From Brevundimonas sp. (GTDB taxonomy: Bacteria; Pseudomonadota; Alphaproteobacteria; Caulobacterales; Caulobacteraceae), in the NCBI RefSeq assembly GCF_003248455.1, contig NZ_QFNM01000020.1:18883-82882 (forward strand): DNA of 64,000 nucleotides, in the 5' to 3' direction. How positions within the stretch are numbered: the first letter of the stretch is position 1; every line of letters starts with the position of its first letter. This document shows positions 1 through 9,401 of this stretch, piece after piece. A program made the position numbers and the translations under genes. The notes below the pieces were generated by a model. The model searched no databases, had not been told where the DNA came from, and saw nothing but the letters and a program-made list of their open reading frames with translations.

Positions 1-30
1 GAGCCGGACAAGGAGGTCGAGGCGGTCTAG
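1..30 (+). CDS. C-terminal end of an unidentified gene cut by the window edge
   Basis: An open frame running in from the left edge ends at a TAG at 28-30 and would encode the tail EPDKEVEAV. It overlaps the stop of the convergent rnhA gene by a few bases, as do several other convergent pairs here. Nine residues are too few to identify a product, and a chance open frame cannot be excluded. Confidence 0.3.
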   Translation, partial: EPDKEVEAV

Positions 31-479
31 CGCGCCTTGAGATCGGCGACCCCGCGATTCGCCAGCTGGTCGGCGCGCTCGTTCAATTCGTGGCCGGCGT
101 GACCCTTGACCCAGCGCCATTTGACGTCGTGCCGGGCGCGGGCGGCGTCGAGCCTTTGCCACAGGTCGGCGTTCTTCACCGGCTTCTTGTCCGCCGTGAG
201 CCAGCCGCGCGCCTTCCAGCCGCGCATCCATTCGGTGATGCCCTGCATGACGTATTTGCTGTCGGTGTGCAGTTCGACCCGGCAGGGACGTTTCAGGGCC
301 TCCAGCGCCATGATGGCGGCCATCAGCTCCATCCGGTTGTTGGTGGTGTTGGCCTCGCCGCCCCAAAGTTCCTTTTCGTGGCCGCCGCCTGTTTGAAGCA
401 CGGCGCCCCAGCCGCCCGGGCCGGGATTGCCCTTGCAGGCCCCGTCGGTATGGATGATGACGTGATCGGAGGGACTCAT
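27..479 (-). CDS. rnhA: Ribonuclease HI
   Basis: This 150-residue protein is a full-length RNase HI, which cuts the RNA strand of RNA-DNA hybrids (R-loops, Okazaki primers) in the cytoplasm. The metal-binding DEDD carboxylates are visible: D12 in [12 protein letters not shown]51 in NNRMEL, D73 in LHTDSKYV and D137 in NERADQLAN. The general-base histidine is H127 in GHAGH. These sit a constant two or three residues later than in the E. coli enzyme. The ATG start gives the usual short lead-in to the first strand. It is transcribed away from tatA, with about 110 bases between the two starts. Confidence 0.95.
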   Translation of the reverse strand: MSPSDHVIIHTDGACKGNPGPGGWGAVLQTGGGHEKELWGGEANTTNNRMELMAAIMALEALKRPCRVELHTDSKYVMQGITEWMRGWKARGWLTADKKPVKNADLWQRLDAARARHDVKWRWVKGHAGHELNERADQLANRGVADLKAR

Positions 480-590
480 GGTCGCGCAGGCCTACAGCCT
501 CCCTTGGCGGGACGCCATGACTGCGCCTATATGCGGGTCGAATAAGAGTGGATGGGATCGGATGACCGATCCCCGCGAGGAGAATACGCC

Positions 591-809
591 ATGGGCTCCA
601 TGAGCATCTGGCACTGGGCCATCGTCATCGTCGTGGTCGCCCTGCTGTTCGGCGGCCGCGGCAAGCTGTCCAGCATCATGGGCGACGCCGCCAAGGGCAT
701 CCGCGCCTTCAAGGACGGCTTGAAGGACGACGACAAGAAGGACGGGCCGCACGGCGGCGTCAGTTCCCTGCCGCGCACCGATGCGGAAAAGGAAGAGCTG
801 AAGCGCTAG
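591..809 (+). CDS. tatA: Sec-independent translocase subunit TatA
   Basis: TatA polymerises around TatBC to make the pore of the twin-arginine export system. The 72-residue protein has an N-terminal membrane helix (about residues 5-21, [17 protein letters not shown]), an FGGRGK hinge, an amphipathic helix ([18 protein letters not shown]) and a charged tail. The start at 591 is chosen because GAGGAG at 577-582 lies eight bases upstream; the earlier in-frame ATG at 552 would add a polar stretch before the membrane helix. It is the first gene of tatABC, 23 bases ahead of tatB. Tat cargo candidates in this window include the PhoX-like protein at 30690 and the protein encoded at 42261-42692. Confidence 0.95.
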   Translation: MGSMSIWHWAIVIVVVALLFGGRGKLSSIMGDAAKGIRAFKDGLKDDDKKDGPHGGVSSLPRTDAEKEELKR

Positions 810-832
810 CCGTCGTCTGTAAGGGCTGACGC

Positions 833-1417
833 ATGGGCGGGCTCGGCCCCGGAGTCGGGGGTTTCGAATTAGTGGTGATCGGCCTGGTGGCCCTGCTTGT
901 CGTGGGGCCAAAGGATTTGCCGATCCTGATGCGTCGCGTCGGTCAGATGGTGGCCAAGGCCCGCGCCATGGCCAATGAGTTTCGCACCAGTTTCGACGAA
1001 ATGGCGCGCCAGTCCGAACTGGACGACCTGCGCAAGGAGGTCGAAGCGCTGCGAACGGGGCAGGCGGCGATGTATCCGCTCGGCGCCGAGGCGGATGCGG
1101 CCTTCAAGGACATCAACGCCGGGTTGACCGCGCCGGCCGCCTCGACGGCTGCGCCTTCATCTGCGCCCGAGGTTGCGGCCGCGACGCCCGCAGTCGACGA
1201 ATGGCCCGATACGGGCGCCGCGCCGACCGTCGGACCTGCCGCGCCCGCGACCAGGCCCACGAAGGCCAAGGCCAAGCCGGCCGGTTCCGCCAAGGTCAAG
1301 GCGGCCGGGGCGGCTCAGGCCAAGGCCGTTCCCTCGAAAACGCCCAAGACGCCCAAGACGACCCCGGCGGGCGCCGCCACGCCCAAGGTCGCGCGCAAGA
1401 AGGCTGCCGACCTTTGA
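833..1417 (+). CDS. tatB: Sec-independent translocase subunit TatB
   Basis: TatB forms the twin-arginine signal receptor with TatC in the inner membrane. The 194-residue protein has one N-terminal membrane helix (about residues 11-27, FELVVIGLVALLVVGP) with the family hallmark GPKDLP, then an amphipathic and coiled-coil segment (about 30-75). The long tail, from about residue 100, is rich in Ala, Pro and Lys, with repeated KTPKT and KAK motifs. That low-complexity tail is variable in the family. Its stop codon overlaps the proposed TTG start of tatC, so the two are probably translationally coupled. Confidence 0.95.
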   Translation: MGGLGPGVGGFELVVIGLVALLVVGPKDLPILMRRVGQMVAKARAMANEFRTSFDEMARQSELDDLRKEVEALRTGQAAMYPLGAEADAAFKDINAGLTAPAASTAAPSSAPEVAAATPAVDEWPDTGAAPTVGPAAPATRPTKAKAKPAGSAKVKAAGAAQAKAVPSKTPKTPKTTPAGAATPKVARKKAADL

Positions 1418-2301
1418 CCCTGTCCGATCGTGACGAAGCCGAGATCGAGGCGTCGCGCGCGCCGTTGATGGATCATCTGATCGAACTGCGCCGGCGGCTG
1501 CTGATCTGCGTCATCGCCTTCGCGGTCGGTTTCATTGGCTGTTTCGCCTTTTCCGAGCCGATCTATCTGTTCCTGGTCAAGCCGTTCGTGGCGGCGCAGG
1601 CCTTCTATTCCTCGGTCGGCCCCCACGGGCACGTCTCGCCCCTGGACCTGATCCTCGGCACGGCGGGGCTGAAGGCGCTGCCGCACGTCAATGGCCATAC
1701 GGTCAACCTGATCTATACGGCGCCGCTGGAAATCCTGTTCACCAAGATGAAGCTGGCCGGGTTCGGCGCGGTCTTCGTCGCGTTTCCGGTGCTGGCCTGG
1801 CAGCTTTATCGCTTCGTCGCGCCGGGGCTTTACCGCAACGAGCGGGGCGCCTTCCTGCCGTTCCTGGTGGCGGCGCCGGTGCTGTTCCTGCTGGGAGCGG
1901 CGCTGGTCTATTTCGTCATGCTGCCGTTCGTGATGTGGTTCTCGCTGAGCCAGCAGATCGTGGGCGACGGGGTGGCGGCCAATCTGCTGCCCAAGGTGTC
2001 GGACTATCTGAACCTGGTGACGGCGCTGCTGCTGGCCTTCGGCCTGTGCTTCCAACTGCCGGTCGTGATGACCCTGCTGGGGATGGCGGGGCTGATCAAT
2101 TCCAAGCTGATGTCTTCGGGCCGTCGATACGCCATCGTCGCGGTCGTGGTGGTCGCCGCCGTCGTGACCCCGCCCGACCCGATCAGCCAGCTGATGCTGG
2201 CCGTGCCCATGGTTCTGCTCTACGAGGTGTCCATCTGGTGCGTGCGGCTGATCGAATTGCGCCGCAGGAAGGCCGACGAACTGGAGGCCGAGATCGCCTG
2301 A
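1414..2301 (+). CDS. tatC: Sec-independent translocase subunit TatC
   Basis: TatC is the six-helix membrane protein that binds the twin-arginine motif. The 295-residue protein shows the conserved N-terminal MDHLIELRRRL, several hydrophobic helices and the PDPISQ motif before the last helices. The start is inferred: no ATG or GTG fits between the tatB stop and the conserved N-terminus, whereas a TTG at 1414 overlaps the tatB stop as TTGA, a coupling arrangement seen elsewhere in this window. The open frame continues further upstream inside tatB, but that part is a shadow of tatB. A strong hairpin follows at 2350. Confidence 0.93.
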   Translation: MTLSDRDEAEIEASRAPLMDHLIELRRRLLICVIAFAVGFIGCFAFSEPIYLFLVKPFVAAQAFYSSVGPHGHVSPLDLILGTAGLKALPHVNGHTVNLIYTAPLEILFTKMKLAGFGAVFVAFPVLAWQLYRFVAPGLYRNERGAFLPFLVAAPVLFLLGAALVYFVMLPFVMWFSLSQQIVGDGVAANLLPKVSDYLNLVTALLLAFGLCFQLPVVMTLLGMAGLINSKLMSSGRRYAIVAVVVVAAVVTPPDPISQLMLAVPMVLLYEVSIWCVRLIELRRRKADELEAEIA

Positions 2302-2349
2302 CCCCTGGCCGGTCGGGACGGCTGAAAGCCTCATGTTCAGACATGGAAA

Positions 2350-2379
2350 AAGGGCCGGAGGATCGCTCCTCCGGCCCTT
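2350..2379. terminator. Bidirectional intrinsic terminator between tatC and glnA
   Basis: A perfect 13-bp inverted repeat (arms 2350-2362 and 2367-2379) encloses a four-base loop. It is preceded on the plus strand by five A residues (2347-2351), which become a U run after the hairpin in the minus-strand transcript. It therefore fits best as the glnA terminator and can also stop tatC transcription. The loop reads GCGA, a GNRA tetraloop, on the minus strand. Confidence 0.85.
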
Positions 2380-2402
2380 CGCCGTTCAGCCCGATCCGAA
2401 GA

Positions 2403-3809
2403 TCAGCAGCTGTAGTACATGTCGAACTCGACCGGGTGCGGATGCAGTTGCAGGCGCATCACCTCTTCCATCTTCAGGTCGATGTAGCTGTCGATGAAGT
2501 CGTCATCCATGACGCCGCCCTTCTTGAGGAAGGCGCGGTCCTTGTCCAGGTTGTCGAGCGCTTCCTTCAGCGAGCCGGAGACCTCGGGGATCGAGCCGCG
2601 CTCTTCCGGCGGCAGATCGTAGAGGTTCTTGTCGGCGGGCGCGCCCGGATCGATGCGGTTTTCGATGCCGTCCAGACCGGCCATCAGCAGGGCCACGAAG
2701 GTCAGATAGGGGTTGCCCATCGGGTCGGGGAAGCGGGCCTCCAGGCGCTTGGCCTTGGGCGACGAGACGTGCGGGATGCGGATCGAGGCCGAGCGGTTTC
2801 GGGCCGAATAGGCCAGTTTCACAGGGGCTTCGTAACCGGGCACCAGACGCTTGTAGGAGTTGGTCGTCGAGTTGGAGAAGGCGTTGATGGCCTTGGCGTG
2901 CTTGATGATGCCGCCGATGTACCACAGGCATTCCTGCGACAGGCCGGCGTACTGGTCGCCGGCGAACTGGGGCTTGCCGTCCTTCCAGATCGACATGTGG
3001 ACGTGCATGCCCGAACCGTTGTCGGCGAACATGGGTTTGGCCATGAAGGTCGCCGACTTGCCATAGGCGTGGGCCACGTTGTGGATCACATACTTATAGA
3101 GCTGAAGCCGGTCGGCCATGGTCAGCAGGTCCGAGAACTTCAGGCCCAGTTCGTGCTGGGCCGGCGCCACCTCGTGGTGATGCTTCTCGGGCTGCAGGCC
3201 CAGGTCGCGCATGACGCCCAGCATCTCGCCGCGCAGATCCTGGCCGGAATCGACCGGATTGACCGGGAAATAGCCGCCCTTGGGTCCGGGGCGGTGGCCC
3301 AGATTGCCCTCGGCGTATTCGGCGCCGGTGTTGACCGGCAGTTCGACCGAATCGTAGCTGTAGCCCGTGTCGTGCGGCTGGGTGGACCAGCGCACGTCGT
3401 CGAAGATGAAGAACTCGGCTTCCGGCCCGAAGAAGACCTGGTCGCCCACGCCCGAAGACTGGACGTAGGACAGCGCCTTCTTGGCCATCGAGCGGCTGTC
3501 GCGATTGTAGGGCTCGCCCGTGTCGGGGTTCAGCACGTCGCAGAACAGGAACATCGTGGTCTGCTGGTAGAAGGGGTCGATATAGGCCGTGGTCAGGTCC
3601 GGCTTCAGCAGCATGTCGGACTCGTTGATGGCCTTCCAGCCGGCGATGGAGGAGCCGTCGAACATCGTGCCTTCGGTCAGGAAGTCCTCGTCGACCAAGT
3701 CGACGTCGAAGGTGACGTGTTGCAGCTTACCGCGCGTGTCGGTGAAGCGAACGTCCACATACTGGACGTCCTTTTCCTTGATCTCCTTGAGGATCTTGCT
3801 GGCGCTCAT
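2403..3809 (-). CDS. glnA: Glutamine synthetase type I
   Basis: GlnA makes glutamine from glutamate, ammonia and ATP in the cytoplasm as a dodecamer. The 468-residue length is typical of GSI. Visible signatures are the N-terminal FDGSSIAGW loop, the ATP/metal region [20 protein letters not shown] near the active site and the adenylylation site NLYDLPPEE, with the modified Tyr at residue 397. That Tyr implies control by GlnE adenylyltransferase. It lies downstream of glnB on the same strand with an 82-base gap, the classical alphaproteobacterial glnBA operon, so PII and its target pathway are co-expressed. The hairpin at 2350-2379 ends the unit. Confidence 0.98.
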   Translation of the reverse strand: MSASKILKEIKEKDVQYVDVRFTDTRGKLQHVTFDVDLVDEDFLTEGTMFDGSSIAGWKAINESDMLLKPDLTTAYIDPFYQQTTMFLFCDVLNPDTGEPYNRDSRSMAKKALSYVQSSGVGDQVFFGPEAEFFIFDDVRWSTQPHDTGYSYDSVELPVNTGAEYAEGNLGHRPGPKGGYFPVNPVDSGQDLRGEMLGVMRDLGLQPEKHHHEVAPAQHELGLKFSDLLTMADRLQLYKYVIHNVAHAYGKSATFMAKPMFADNGSGMHVHMSIWKDGKPQFAGDQYAGLSQECLWYIGGIIKHAKAINAFSNSTTNSYKRLVPGYEAPVKLAYSARNRSASIRIPHVSSPKAKRLEARFPDPMGNPYLTFVALLMAGLDGIENRIDPGAPADKNLYDLPPEERGSIPEVSGSLKEALDNLDKDRAFLKKGGVMDDDFIDSYIDLKMEEVMRLQLHPHPVEFDMYYSC

Positions 3810-3891
3810 TCTCGGAAGTCCTGTTTCTTGTCGTTTGGGGAGGAGACCGGACCGCGACCCGAGGGCCGAGGCCGGGAGGGGTTGGTCGAAG

Positions 3892-4296
<405 letters not shown>

Positions 4297-4347
4297 TCAA
4301 AGCAAGCGGTTTTCGCAGAAAAGCCACGGATAATCGGAAGGCGGACA

Positions 4348-5163
4348 ATGCAGATCAACGACCCGGCGCTGTGGCGCAGTTTTCTGCCCTGGCCGAGCGC
4401 CGAGACGCACAAACATTCTCGCGGGCGTCTGGCGGTGGTGTCGGGCAGGGCGCACCACACGGGCGCGGCGCGTCTGTCGGCGCGGGCGGGATTGCGGATG
4501 GGGGCGGGCGTGGTGCGGATTTTGTGCCCGCCCGACGCGGCTGCGGTGATCGCCCCGGCCGTCCAGGCGATCATGCTGACGCCCTTCGCTTCGGCCGAGG
4601 CGCTGGGGCGCGAGGTCGTCGGCTCGGACGCGGTCGTCGTCGGTCCGGCGGCGGGCGCCGACGAGGCGACCGTGGCCAATATCCAGGCCCTGGCGCTGAG
4701 CGGCGCGGTCCTGGTGATCGACGCCGACGGCCTGACCGCGTTCAAGGGGCGGACGGCCGATCTGATCGGACTGCTGGACCGCGACGACATCCTGACCCCG
4801 CACGAGGGCGAGTTCGAGCGCCTGTTTCCCGGTCTGCTTGAACAGGGCCGGGAAGCGGCGGCGGCCGAGGCGGCGCGCCAGACCCAGGCGGTGATCGTGC
4901 TGAAGGGGTCCGAAACCCTGGTCGCGGCGCCGGACGGCCGAATCCGGCGCAATCCCAACGGTTCGCCCTGGCTGGCCACCGCCGGCAGCGGCGACGTGCT
5001 GGCGGGGATGATCGGCGGCCTGGCCGCCCAGAGGATGGACAGTTTCGAGGCCGCCAGCGCGGCGGTGTGGATTCACAGCGATGCGGCGGAACGGTTCGGG
5101 CCGGGCCTGGTCGCCGACGATCTGAGCGAAATCCTGCCCCGCGCCCTGGCGGCGCTGCGCTAG
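4348..5163 (+). CDS. nnrD: ADP-dependent NAD(P)H-hydrate dehydratase
   Basis: This ribokinase-fold enzyme repairs hydrated NAD(P)H by ADP-dependent dehydration. The 271-residue protein matches the YjeF C-terminal (carbohydrate kinase-like) domain. It shows the ADP/substrate motifs TPHEGEFERLF and the anion-hole motif ATAGSGDVLAG, whose Asp is the catalytic base. The epimerase domain (NnrE, YjeF N-terminal) that is often fused is absent, so epimerisation must be done by a protein elsewhere. The start at 4348 has GGAAGG at 4336-4341 upstream; the open frame extending further left runs antisense through glnBA and is a shadow. It diverges from glnB and ends four bases into the convergent gene at 5160. 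Confidence 0.9.
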   Translation: MQINDPALWRSFLPWPSAETHKHSRGRLAVVSGRAHHTGAARLSARAGLRMGAGVVRILCPPDAAAVIAPAVQAIMLTPFASAEALGREVVGSDAVVVGPAAGADEATVANIQALALSGAVLVIDADGLTAFKGRTADLIGLLDRDDILTPHEGEFERLFPGLLEQGREAAAAEAARQTQAVIVLKGSETLVAAPDGRIRRNPNGSPWLATAGSGDVLAGMIGGLAAQRMDSFEAASAAVWIHSDAAERFGPGLVADDLSEILPRALAALR

Positions 5164-7271
5164 ATTCGCGTGTAGATGAAGCGCGGGATGTGGAACCTGC
5201 GCATGTTCATGACCATGCCCGCCACCGCGCCGCCCGCAGCTTCGACCCGTTCGATCAGATTGGCGGCGACGGCCGTGCGCGTCTCCTCCGCCTCGATCAC
5301 CATCAGCGACAGGTCGGTCAGGGGCGCCAGCAGCAGCGCCGCCGAGGATCGTTGCAGCGACGGCGTATCGACGATGACGACCGGAAACCGCGCCTTGACG
5401 CCGTCGACGAAGCTGCGCCAGCGCGCCTCGGAGATGTTCGACCCTGTGCGCGTCATCGGCGTGGTGACATAGAGGTTGCTGTCCTCGACGCGCAGGACAT
5501 AGGGATTGTCGGGAATGTTGGTCAGCCGCCCGCCCAGGGCGTGGATAGCCATGGCGACGCTGGCGTCGGCCAGCGGTTCGGCGTCGATCAGCAGCGTCTC
5601 GATCCCCGACCGGAAGGCCGAGGCCATGGCCAGATCCAACGCAATGCTGGTGACGCCCACGCCGTCCTCCGGTCCGATCACGGCCAGGGCCGCATGGGCG
5701 GCCGCGGTTTCGCGCAATCGGCGCAGGATCAGCGCCGCCTGGTCGGCCGTGAGCCGCGAGGTCAGCGGCCGCCAGCGGGGCAGGGGATCGTCGTCCTCCT
5801 CGCCCAGGGGGACGGTGGCCAGGACCGGGGCGCGCAGCCGCACCTCCGCATCGCGCGGGGTCAGCATGACGGGCGATGCGGCGGCGGAGACGATGACGAC
5901 CGCCAGCGCCGCCAGCGTTCCGACGGCCAGGCCGGCCGCCAGGATCAGCAATCGGCCAGTGCGGGCCTTGGTCGGCGGCTGTGCGGCCTCGATCACGCGG
6001 ACATTGGCGTTGGCGCCGGCGATGGAGCTTTGCAGCCGAGAATCCTCGGCGTTTTCGGCGACGCTGCGATAGGCGGTTTCGGTCAGGGTGCGCTGGCGCG
6101 TCAGTTCGCGGTAGCGCGGTCCGATCTCGACAAGGCCGGCCAGACGGGCGCGCACGGCGCCGAGCGCGTCGGCCAGCTGGGCGCGGCCGGACTGAAGGCC
6201 CGCCAGCTCGCCCCGAGTCGTGGCCAGCTGGGTCTCGATCTGCTGGGTCACGGGGTTGGGGCCGCTGCGCACCAGGGCTGTCTGAGATGGCGGCGCGGCG
6301 GCGATCTGGGCTTCCAGGTCCGCGATCTGGCGATCCAGTTCGACGACGAGGGGATAGCCGTCCGCGTAGCGGGCGGCGGCGACGCGGCGACGTTCGCGCA
6401 ACAGCATAAGATTGTCGGTCAGGGCCGTGACCTGCTGCGAGCGGGTGTCGTCGGTGTTCAGGGCGATGACCGCCGCCGAGTCGCGGAGTTGCTGCGCCAG
6501 ACGGTTCGCCCGCGCCGCGGCGGTGGCGATCAACTGGTCCTGGGCGGCCAACTGGGCGGTCAGGGTGGTCTGCTGGGACTGCACGCCCTGGATTTCCTGG
6601 TCGTAGTCGCCGATGGCGTAGCGGTTGGACAGGTCCGCGATCTGGGCCTCGGTGGCGGCCAGTTGATCGGACAGGCCGCGCTGCTGGTCGGTGACGGCGG
6701 CGCTGTCGGCGCGCTGGAAGATTTCGCGGCGGCTGGCGATGTAGTTCTGGACCAGGCGATTGACGAAGTCGGCCGCGACCCGAGGATCGCGATGGCGCAG
6801 CCGCACCTCGATGGTGTTGGACTGGGGGACGTTCTCGATGGCCAGGTCGCGGCCCAGTTGCTCCAGCGCCGCGTTCATGCCCGCCGGCCCCGACCGCGCC
6901 TTCGGATAGACCCGCGTCAGGCCGATGTCGGTCAGAGTCTTCTCTCGGATTTCGCGCGAGCCGAGTATCTCCATCTCGGCATGGACGATCTGGGCGCGAT
7001 CGAAGGTCTGGGGATTGCCGCTGGCGTCCTCGCCCACGGCGCGACGGAAGACATAGTCGTCCCCCAGCAGGATCAGGAGGCGCGACTGGGCGGTGTAGAC
7101 GGGCTGGGCCAGGGTCGCGGCGGCCAGCGCCAGCAGCACCGGGATCAGGAAGGCGATCAGCGCCTTGCGCCAATGATAGAAGGCCGGCGTCGCCAGCTCG
7201 CGTATCGTGATCGCCGACCCCGTCTTCGAGGGGCGCTGGTCTTCGGCGAGTTTCAGCGTCTGGTCGGTCAA
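5160..7271 (-). CDS. Polysaccharide co-polymerase (Wzz/GumC type) with degenerate BY-kinase domain
   Basis: The 703-residue inner-membrane protein would control chain length and export of the surface glycan. Residues 1-36 are cytoplasmic, a membrane helix spans about 37-56, a long periplasmic Wzz/GNVR region rich in coiled coil follows, and a second helix spans about 440-461. The C-terminal cytoplasmic domain (about 480-700) resembles a bacterial tyrosine kinase, but the P-loop is degenerate (GPEDGVGVTS at about 533-542, with no Lys). Walker A' reads LLIDAEP and there is no Tyr-rich tail; a Walker B-like VVIVDTP remains at about 631. It probably does not phosphorylate. It resembles the HfsA/HfsB pair of Caulobacter holdfast export merged into one chain. 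It diverges from the export lipoprotein gene at 7447. Confidence 0.85.
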   Translation of the reverse strand: MTDQTLKLAEDQRPSKTGSAITIRELATPAFYHWRKALIAFLIPVLLALAAATLAQPVYTAQSRLLILLGDDYVFRRAVGEDASGNPQTFDRAQIVHAEMEILGSREIREKTLTDIGLTRVYPKARSGPAGMNAALEQLGRDLAIENVPQSNTIEVRLRHRDPRVAADFVNRLVQNYIASRREIFQRADSAAVTDQQRGLSDQLAATEAQIADLSNRYAIGDYDQEIQGVQSQQTTLTAQLAAQDQLIATAAARANRLAQQLRDSAAVIALNTDDTRSQQVTALTDNLMLLRERRRVAAARYADGYPLVVELDRQIADLEAQIAAAPPSQTALVRSGPNPVTQQIETQLATTRGELAGLQSGRAQLADALGAVRARLAGLVEIGPRYRELTRQRTLTETAYRSVAENAEDSRLQSSIAGANANVRVIEAAQPPTKARTGRLLILAAGLAVGTLAALAVVIVSAAASPVMLTPRDAEVRLRAPVLATVPLGEEDDDPLPRWRPLTSRLTADQAALILRRLRETAAAHAALAVIGPEDGVGVTSIALDLAMASAFRSGIETLLIDAEPLADASVAMAIHALGGRLTNIPDNPYVLRVEDSNLYVTTPMTRTGSNISEARWRSFVDGVKARFPVVIVDTPSLQRSSAALLLAPLTDLSLMVIEAEETRTAVAANLIERVEAAGGAVAGMVMNMRRFHIPRFIYTRI

Positions 7272-7446
7272 TACGCGGCTCTGAGCAGGACGATCCCGCC
7301 GAGTGGGGGCGAGGCTGCCGGTCAGCCCGCCCCATAAAGCCCTGAGTCGGAGCCGGGACGCCAGTCCGGCCTTGGCATTGTCGGTGAAAAACAGAAAGAT
7401 GCGACGGGCGGCGGCGTGCGAGTCGGTCCGCGACTAAGGAAACCCG

Positions 7447-8148
7447 ATGGCCGTCTGGCGCATGATCGCGATCGCCCTGGTGCTGTTTTCGGCCGCCTGC
7501 GCCTCGGGCGGCGGCGTGCGGGGCCAGGCCCAGCCCTATGATTTCGCACCCTGGGGCCAGGACGATTATCAGTATCGGCTGGCCGCAGGCGACGGACTGA
7601 GACTGAACTTTCTGGTCGAAGACGGATTGAACGCCGATGTCGTCGTGGGGCCGGACGGGCAGGGGGTTTTTCCGGTGATCGGGCCGGCGCCGGTCGGCGG
7701 CCTGACCGTGCGCGACGCCAGCCAGCGTCTGACCGAAGCCTACGCCGGGGTGCTGCGCAATCCGCAGGTGCAGATCAGCGTGGCGACCTATGGCGCGTCG
7801 CAGATTTACGTCGGCGGCGAGGTCAAGACCCCCGGCGTGGTGCAGATTCGCGGCGAGATGAACACCGCCCAAGCCATCTTCGCCGCCGGCGGTTTCGCCG
7901 AGACGGCCGGAACGGGCAAGGTGGTGGTGCTGCGGCGCGTCGCCGACGGGCGGCTGGCCTCGCGGATCGTGGACGCCAAGGCGCTGCTGAACACCGATGC
8001 GCGGCAGGATTTCCTGCTGCATCCCGGCGACCTGATCTTCGTGCCGCGCAGCGCCATCGCGGAGGTCAACCTGTTCGTGCGGCAATATCTGAATGGGGTG
8101 CTGCCGTTCAACTTCGGCTTCAGCTACGACCTGAACCGCTTCCGATGA
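7447..8148 (+). CDS. Polysaccharide export lipoprotein (Wza/HfsD family)
   Basis: This predicted outer-membrane lipoprotein would form the export channel. The N-terminus is a lipoprotein signal with the lipobox FSAAC (Cys18). The Poly_export domain (about residues 40-115, with RLAAGDGLRLNFL) and one SLBB-type soluble domain (about 120-205, with IYVGGEVKTPGVV) follow. At 233 residues it is much shorter than E. coli Wza and lacks a clear C-terminal helical barrel segment, as in the short Caulobacter HfsD type. AAGGAAA lies just upstream of the ATG. Its stop overlaps the next gene's start as ATGA, so exporter and flippase are coupled. It pairs functionally with the divergent co-polymerase. Confidence 0.88.
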   Translation: MAVWRMIAIALVLFSAACASGGGVRGQAQPYDFAPWGQDDYQYRLAAGDGLRLNFLVEDGLNADVVVGPDGQGVFPVIGPAPVGGLTVRDASQRLTEAYAGVLRNPQVQISVATYGASQIYVGGEVKTPGVVQIRGEMNTAQAIFAAGGFAETAGTGKVVVLRRVADGRLASRIVDAKALLNTDARQDFLLHPGDLIFVPRSAIAEVNLFVRQYLNGVLPFNFGFSYDLNRFR

Positions 8149-9401
8149 GAGCGCTGGCGGGGCGGATCGGCCGCGCGTCGCCCTATCTGACGGCCGTCGT
8201 CGAACAGGGCCTGTTCTCGCTGTTGAACCTGGGCGTGGTGCTGGTCCTGGGCCGGCTGATGTCGCCCGAGCAATTCGGGGCCTGCGTCTTCTGGTTCTCG
8301 GTCGCCTATGTGCTGGCCAGCGTGCAGAACGCGATCAGCGTGGCGCACCTTCAGGTTCTGGCCGGCGGCCGGGGCCTGGACCCCGCGCGGTTCGAGACCG
8401 AACGGTTGATGCTGGGCGCCGCCACGTGCTTCTGGTTGGCGGTCGCGCTGGGCGCGGCCGTGACGATCGGGATCACCCGCGGCGGCGCGTTCGGCGTCTG
8501 GACGGCGGCGGCGTTCACGCCCGCCTATCTGCTTCAGCAATATGTGCGGCTGACTCTTTTCAGCCGGGGCCAGGGCCGTGCGGCGGCGGTCCAGACCGGG
8601 GCGGTGCTGATCGTGGCCGTCGCCCTGCTGGCACTGGGGAGCCTGCTGTTCAACCCGTTAAGGGCCGAGCAGGTGCTGGGGCTCATGGGGACGGCCTATG
8701 CGGTCGTGGGGCTTGTCGGCCTGGCGCGCGCCAGCAGGGGCCTGTGGGGCGGTCTGATCCGCGCCCTGCCGGGCTATGTCGCCTACGGCCGGCAGTCCGG
8801 CTGGCTGTTCCTGGGGGTGTCGAGCACCGAGATTCTGGCGCGGTTCTATGTCTTCGCCGTCAGCGCGGCCTATGGGCCGGGCGTCCTGGCGGCGCTGTCG
8901 TTCAGCCAGACCTTTCTGCGACCGGCCCCGCTTCTGGCCTCGTCCTGGAGCATGGCGGCGAGGAACGACCTGGCGGCGCGGCGGGACGCCGGCGATTGGC
9001 GCGGCTATGTCCGGCTGCTGAGCGTGTCGGCCGCGGCCGGGGCGGTCTTCGCCCTGTGCTGGACCGGGCTGATCTGGGCGGCGTGGCCCACGATCACGGA
9101 ACTGGCGTTCGACGGCAAATACGCCGACGCGCGCTGGATGCTGCCGCTGTGGGGCTTGAGCGCAGCCTTCGGCTTCGTCCAGGTGGCGGCCAGCACGGGA
9201 TTGCAGATATTGAAGGCGTTCAAGGCCCTGGCCATCGCCAACGCCTCGGCCTCCGCCGTGGCGGCGGTCGGGGTGCTGTGGGGCATCGGCCGGCTGGGGC
9301 CGGGCGGCGCCATCGTGGGCACGGCGGCGGGCCAGGCGTTGGAAGCGGCGGCCATGCTGGCGGTGCTGGCGGTGCTGATCCGTCGTCTCAGGCGCGGCTG
9401 A
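8145..9401 (+). CDS. Lipid-linked oligosaccharide flippase (Wzx-like)
   Basis: The 418-residue protein is almost entirely hydrophobic, with roughly a dozen membrane helices and the typical N-terminal layout of polysaccharide flippases (a helix with VLVLGRLMSPEQFG, then another with FWFSVAYVLA). It would move undecaprenyl-linked repeat units to the periplasmic face of the inner membrane. It starts inside the export lipoprotein gene (ATGA overlap). It ends 14 bases inside the convergent polymerase gene. Assignment rests on topology and neighbours, since flippases diverge quickly. Confidence 0.8.
   Translation: MRALAGRIGRASPYLTAVVEQGLFSLLNLGVVLVLGRLMSPEQFGACVFWFSVAYVLASVQNAISVAHLQVLAGGRGLDPARFETERLMLGAATCFWLAVALGAAVTIGITRGGAFGVWTAAAFTPAYLLQQYVRLTLFSRGQGRAAAVQTGAVLIVAVALLALGSLLFNPLRAEQVLGLMGTAYAVVGLVGLARASRGLWGGLIRALPGYVAYGRQSGWLFLGVSSTEILARFYVFAVSAAYGPGVLAALSFSQTFLRPAPLLASSWSMAARNDLAARRDAGDWRGYVRLLSVSAAAGAVFALCWTGLIWAAWPTITELAFDGKYADARWMLPLWGLSAAFGFVQVAASTGLQILKAFKALAIANASASAVAAVGVLWGIGRLGPGGAIVGTAAGQALEAAAMLAVLAVLIRRLRRG

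Noticed and set aside
5067..7337. A 756-codon plus-strand frame opposite the co-polymerase
   Set aside because: It mirrors the codon pattern of the real minus-strand gene and has no start signal or motif.
4297..8085. A 1262-codon minus-strand open frame across nnrD, the co-polymerase and the export lipoprotein genes
   Set aside because: It runs antisense or out of frame to well-supported genes, is Arg/Pro/Gly-rich with no motifs, and is the expected by-product of very high GC content.
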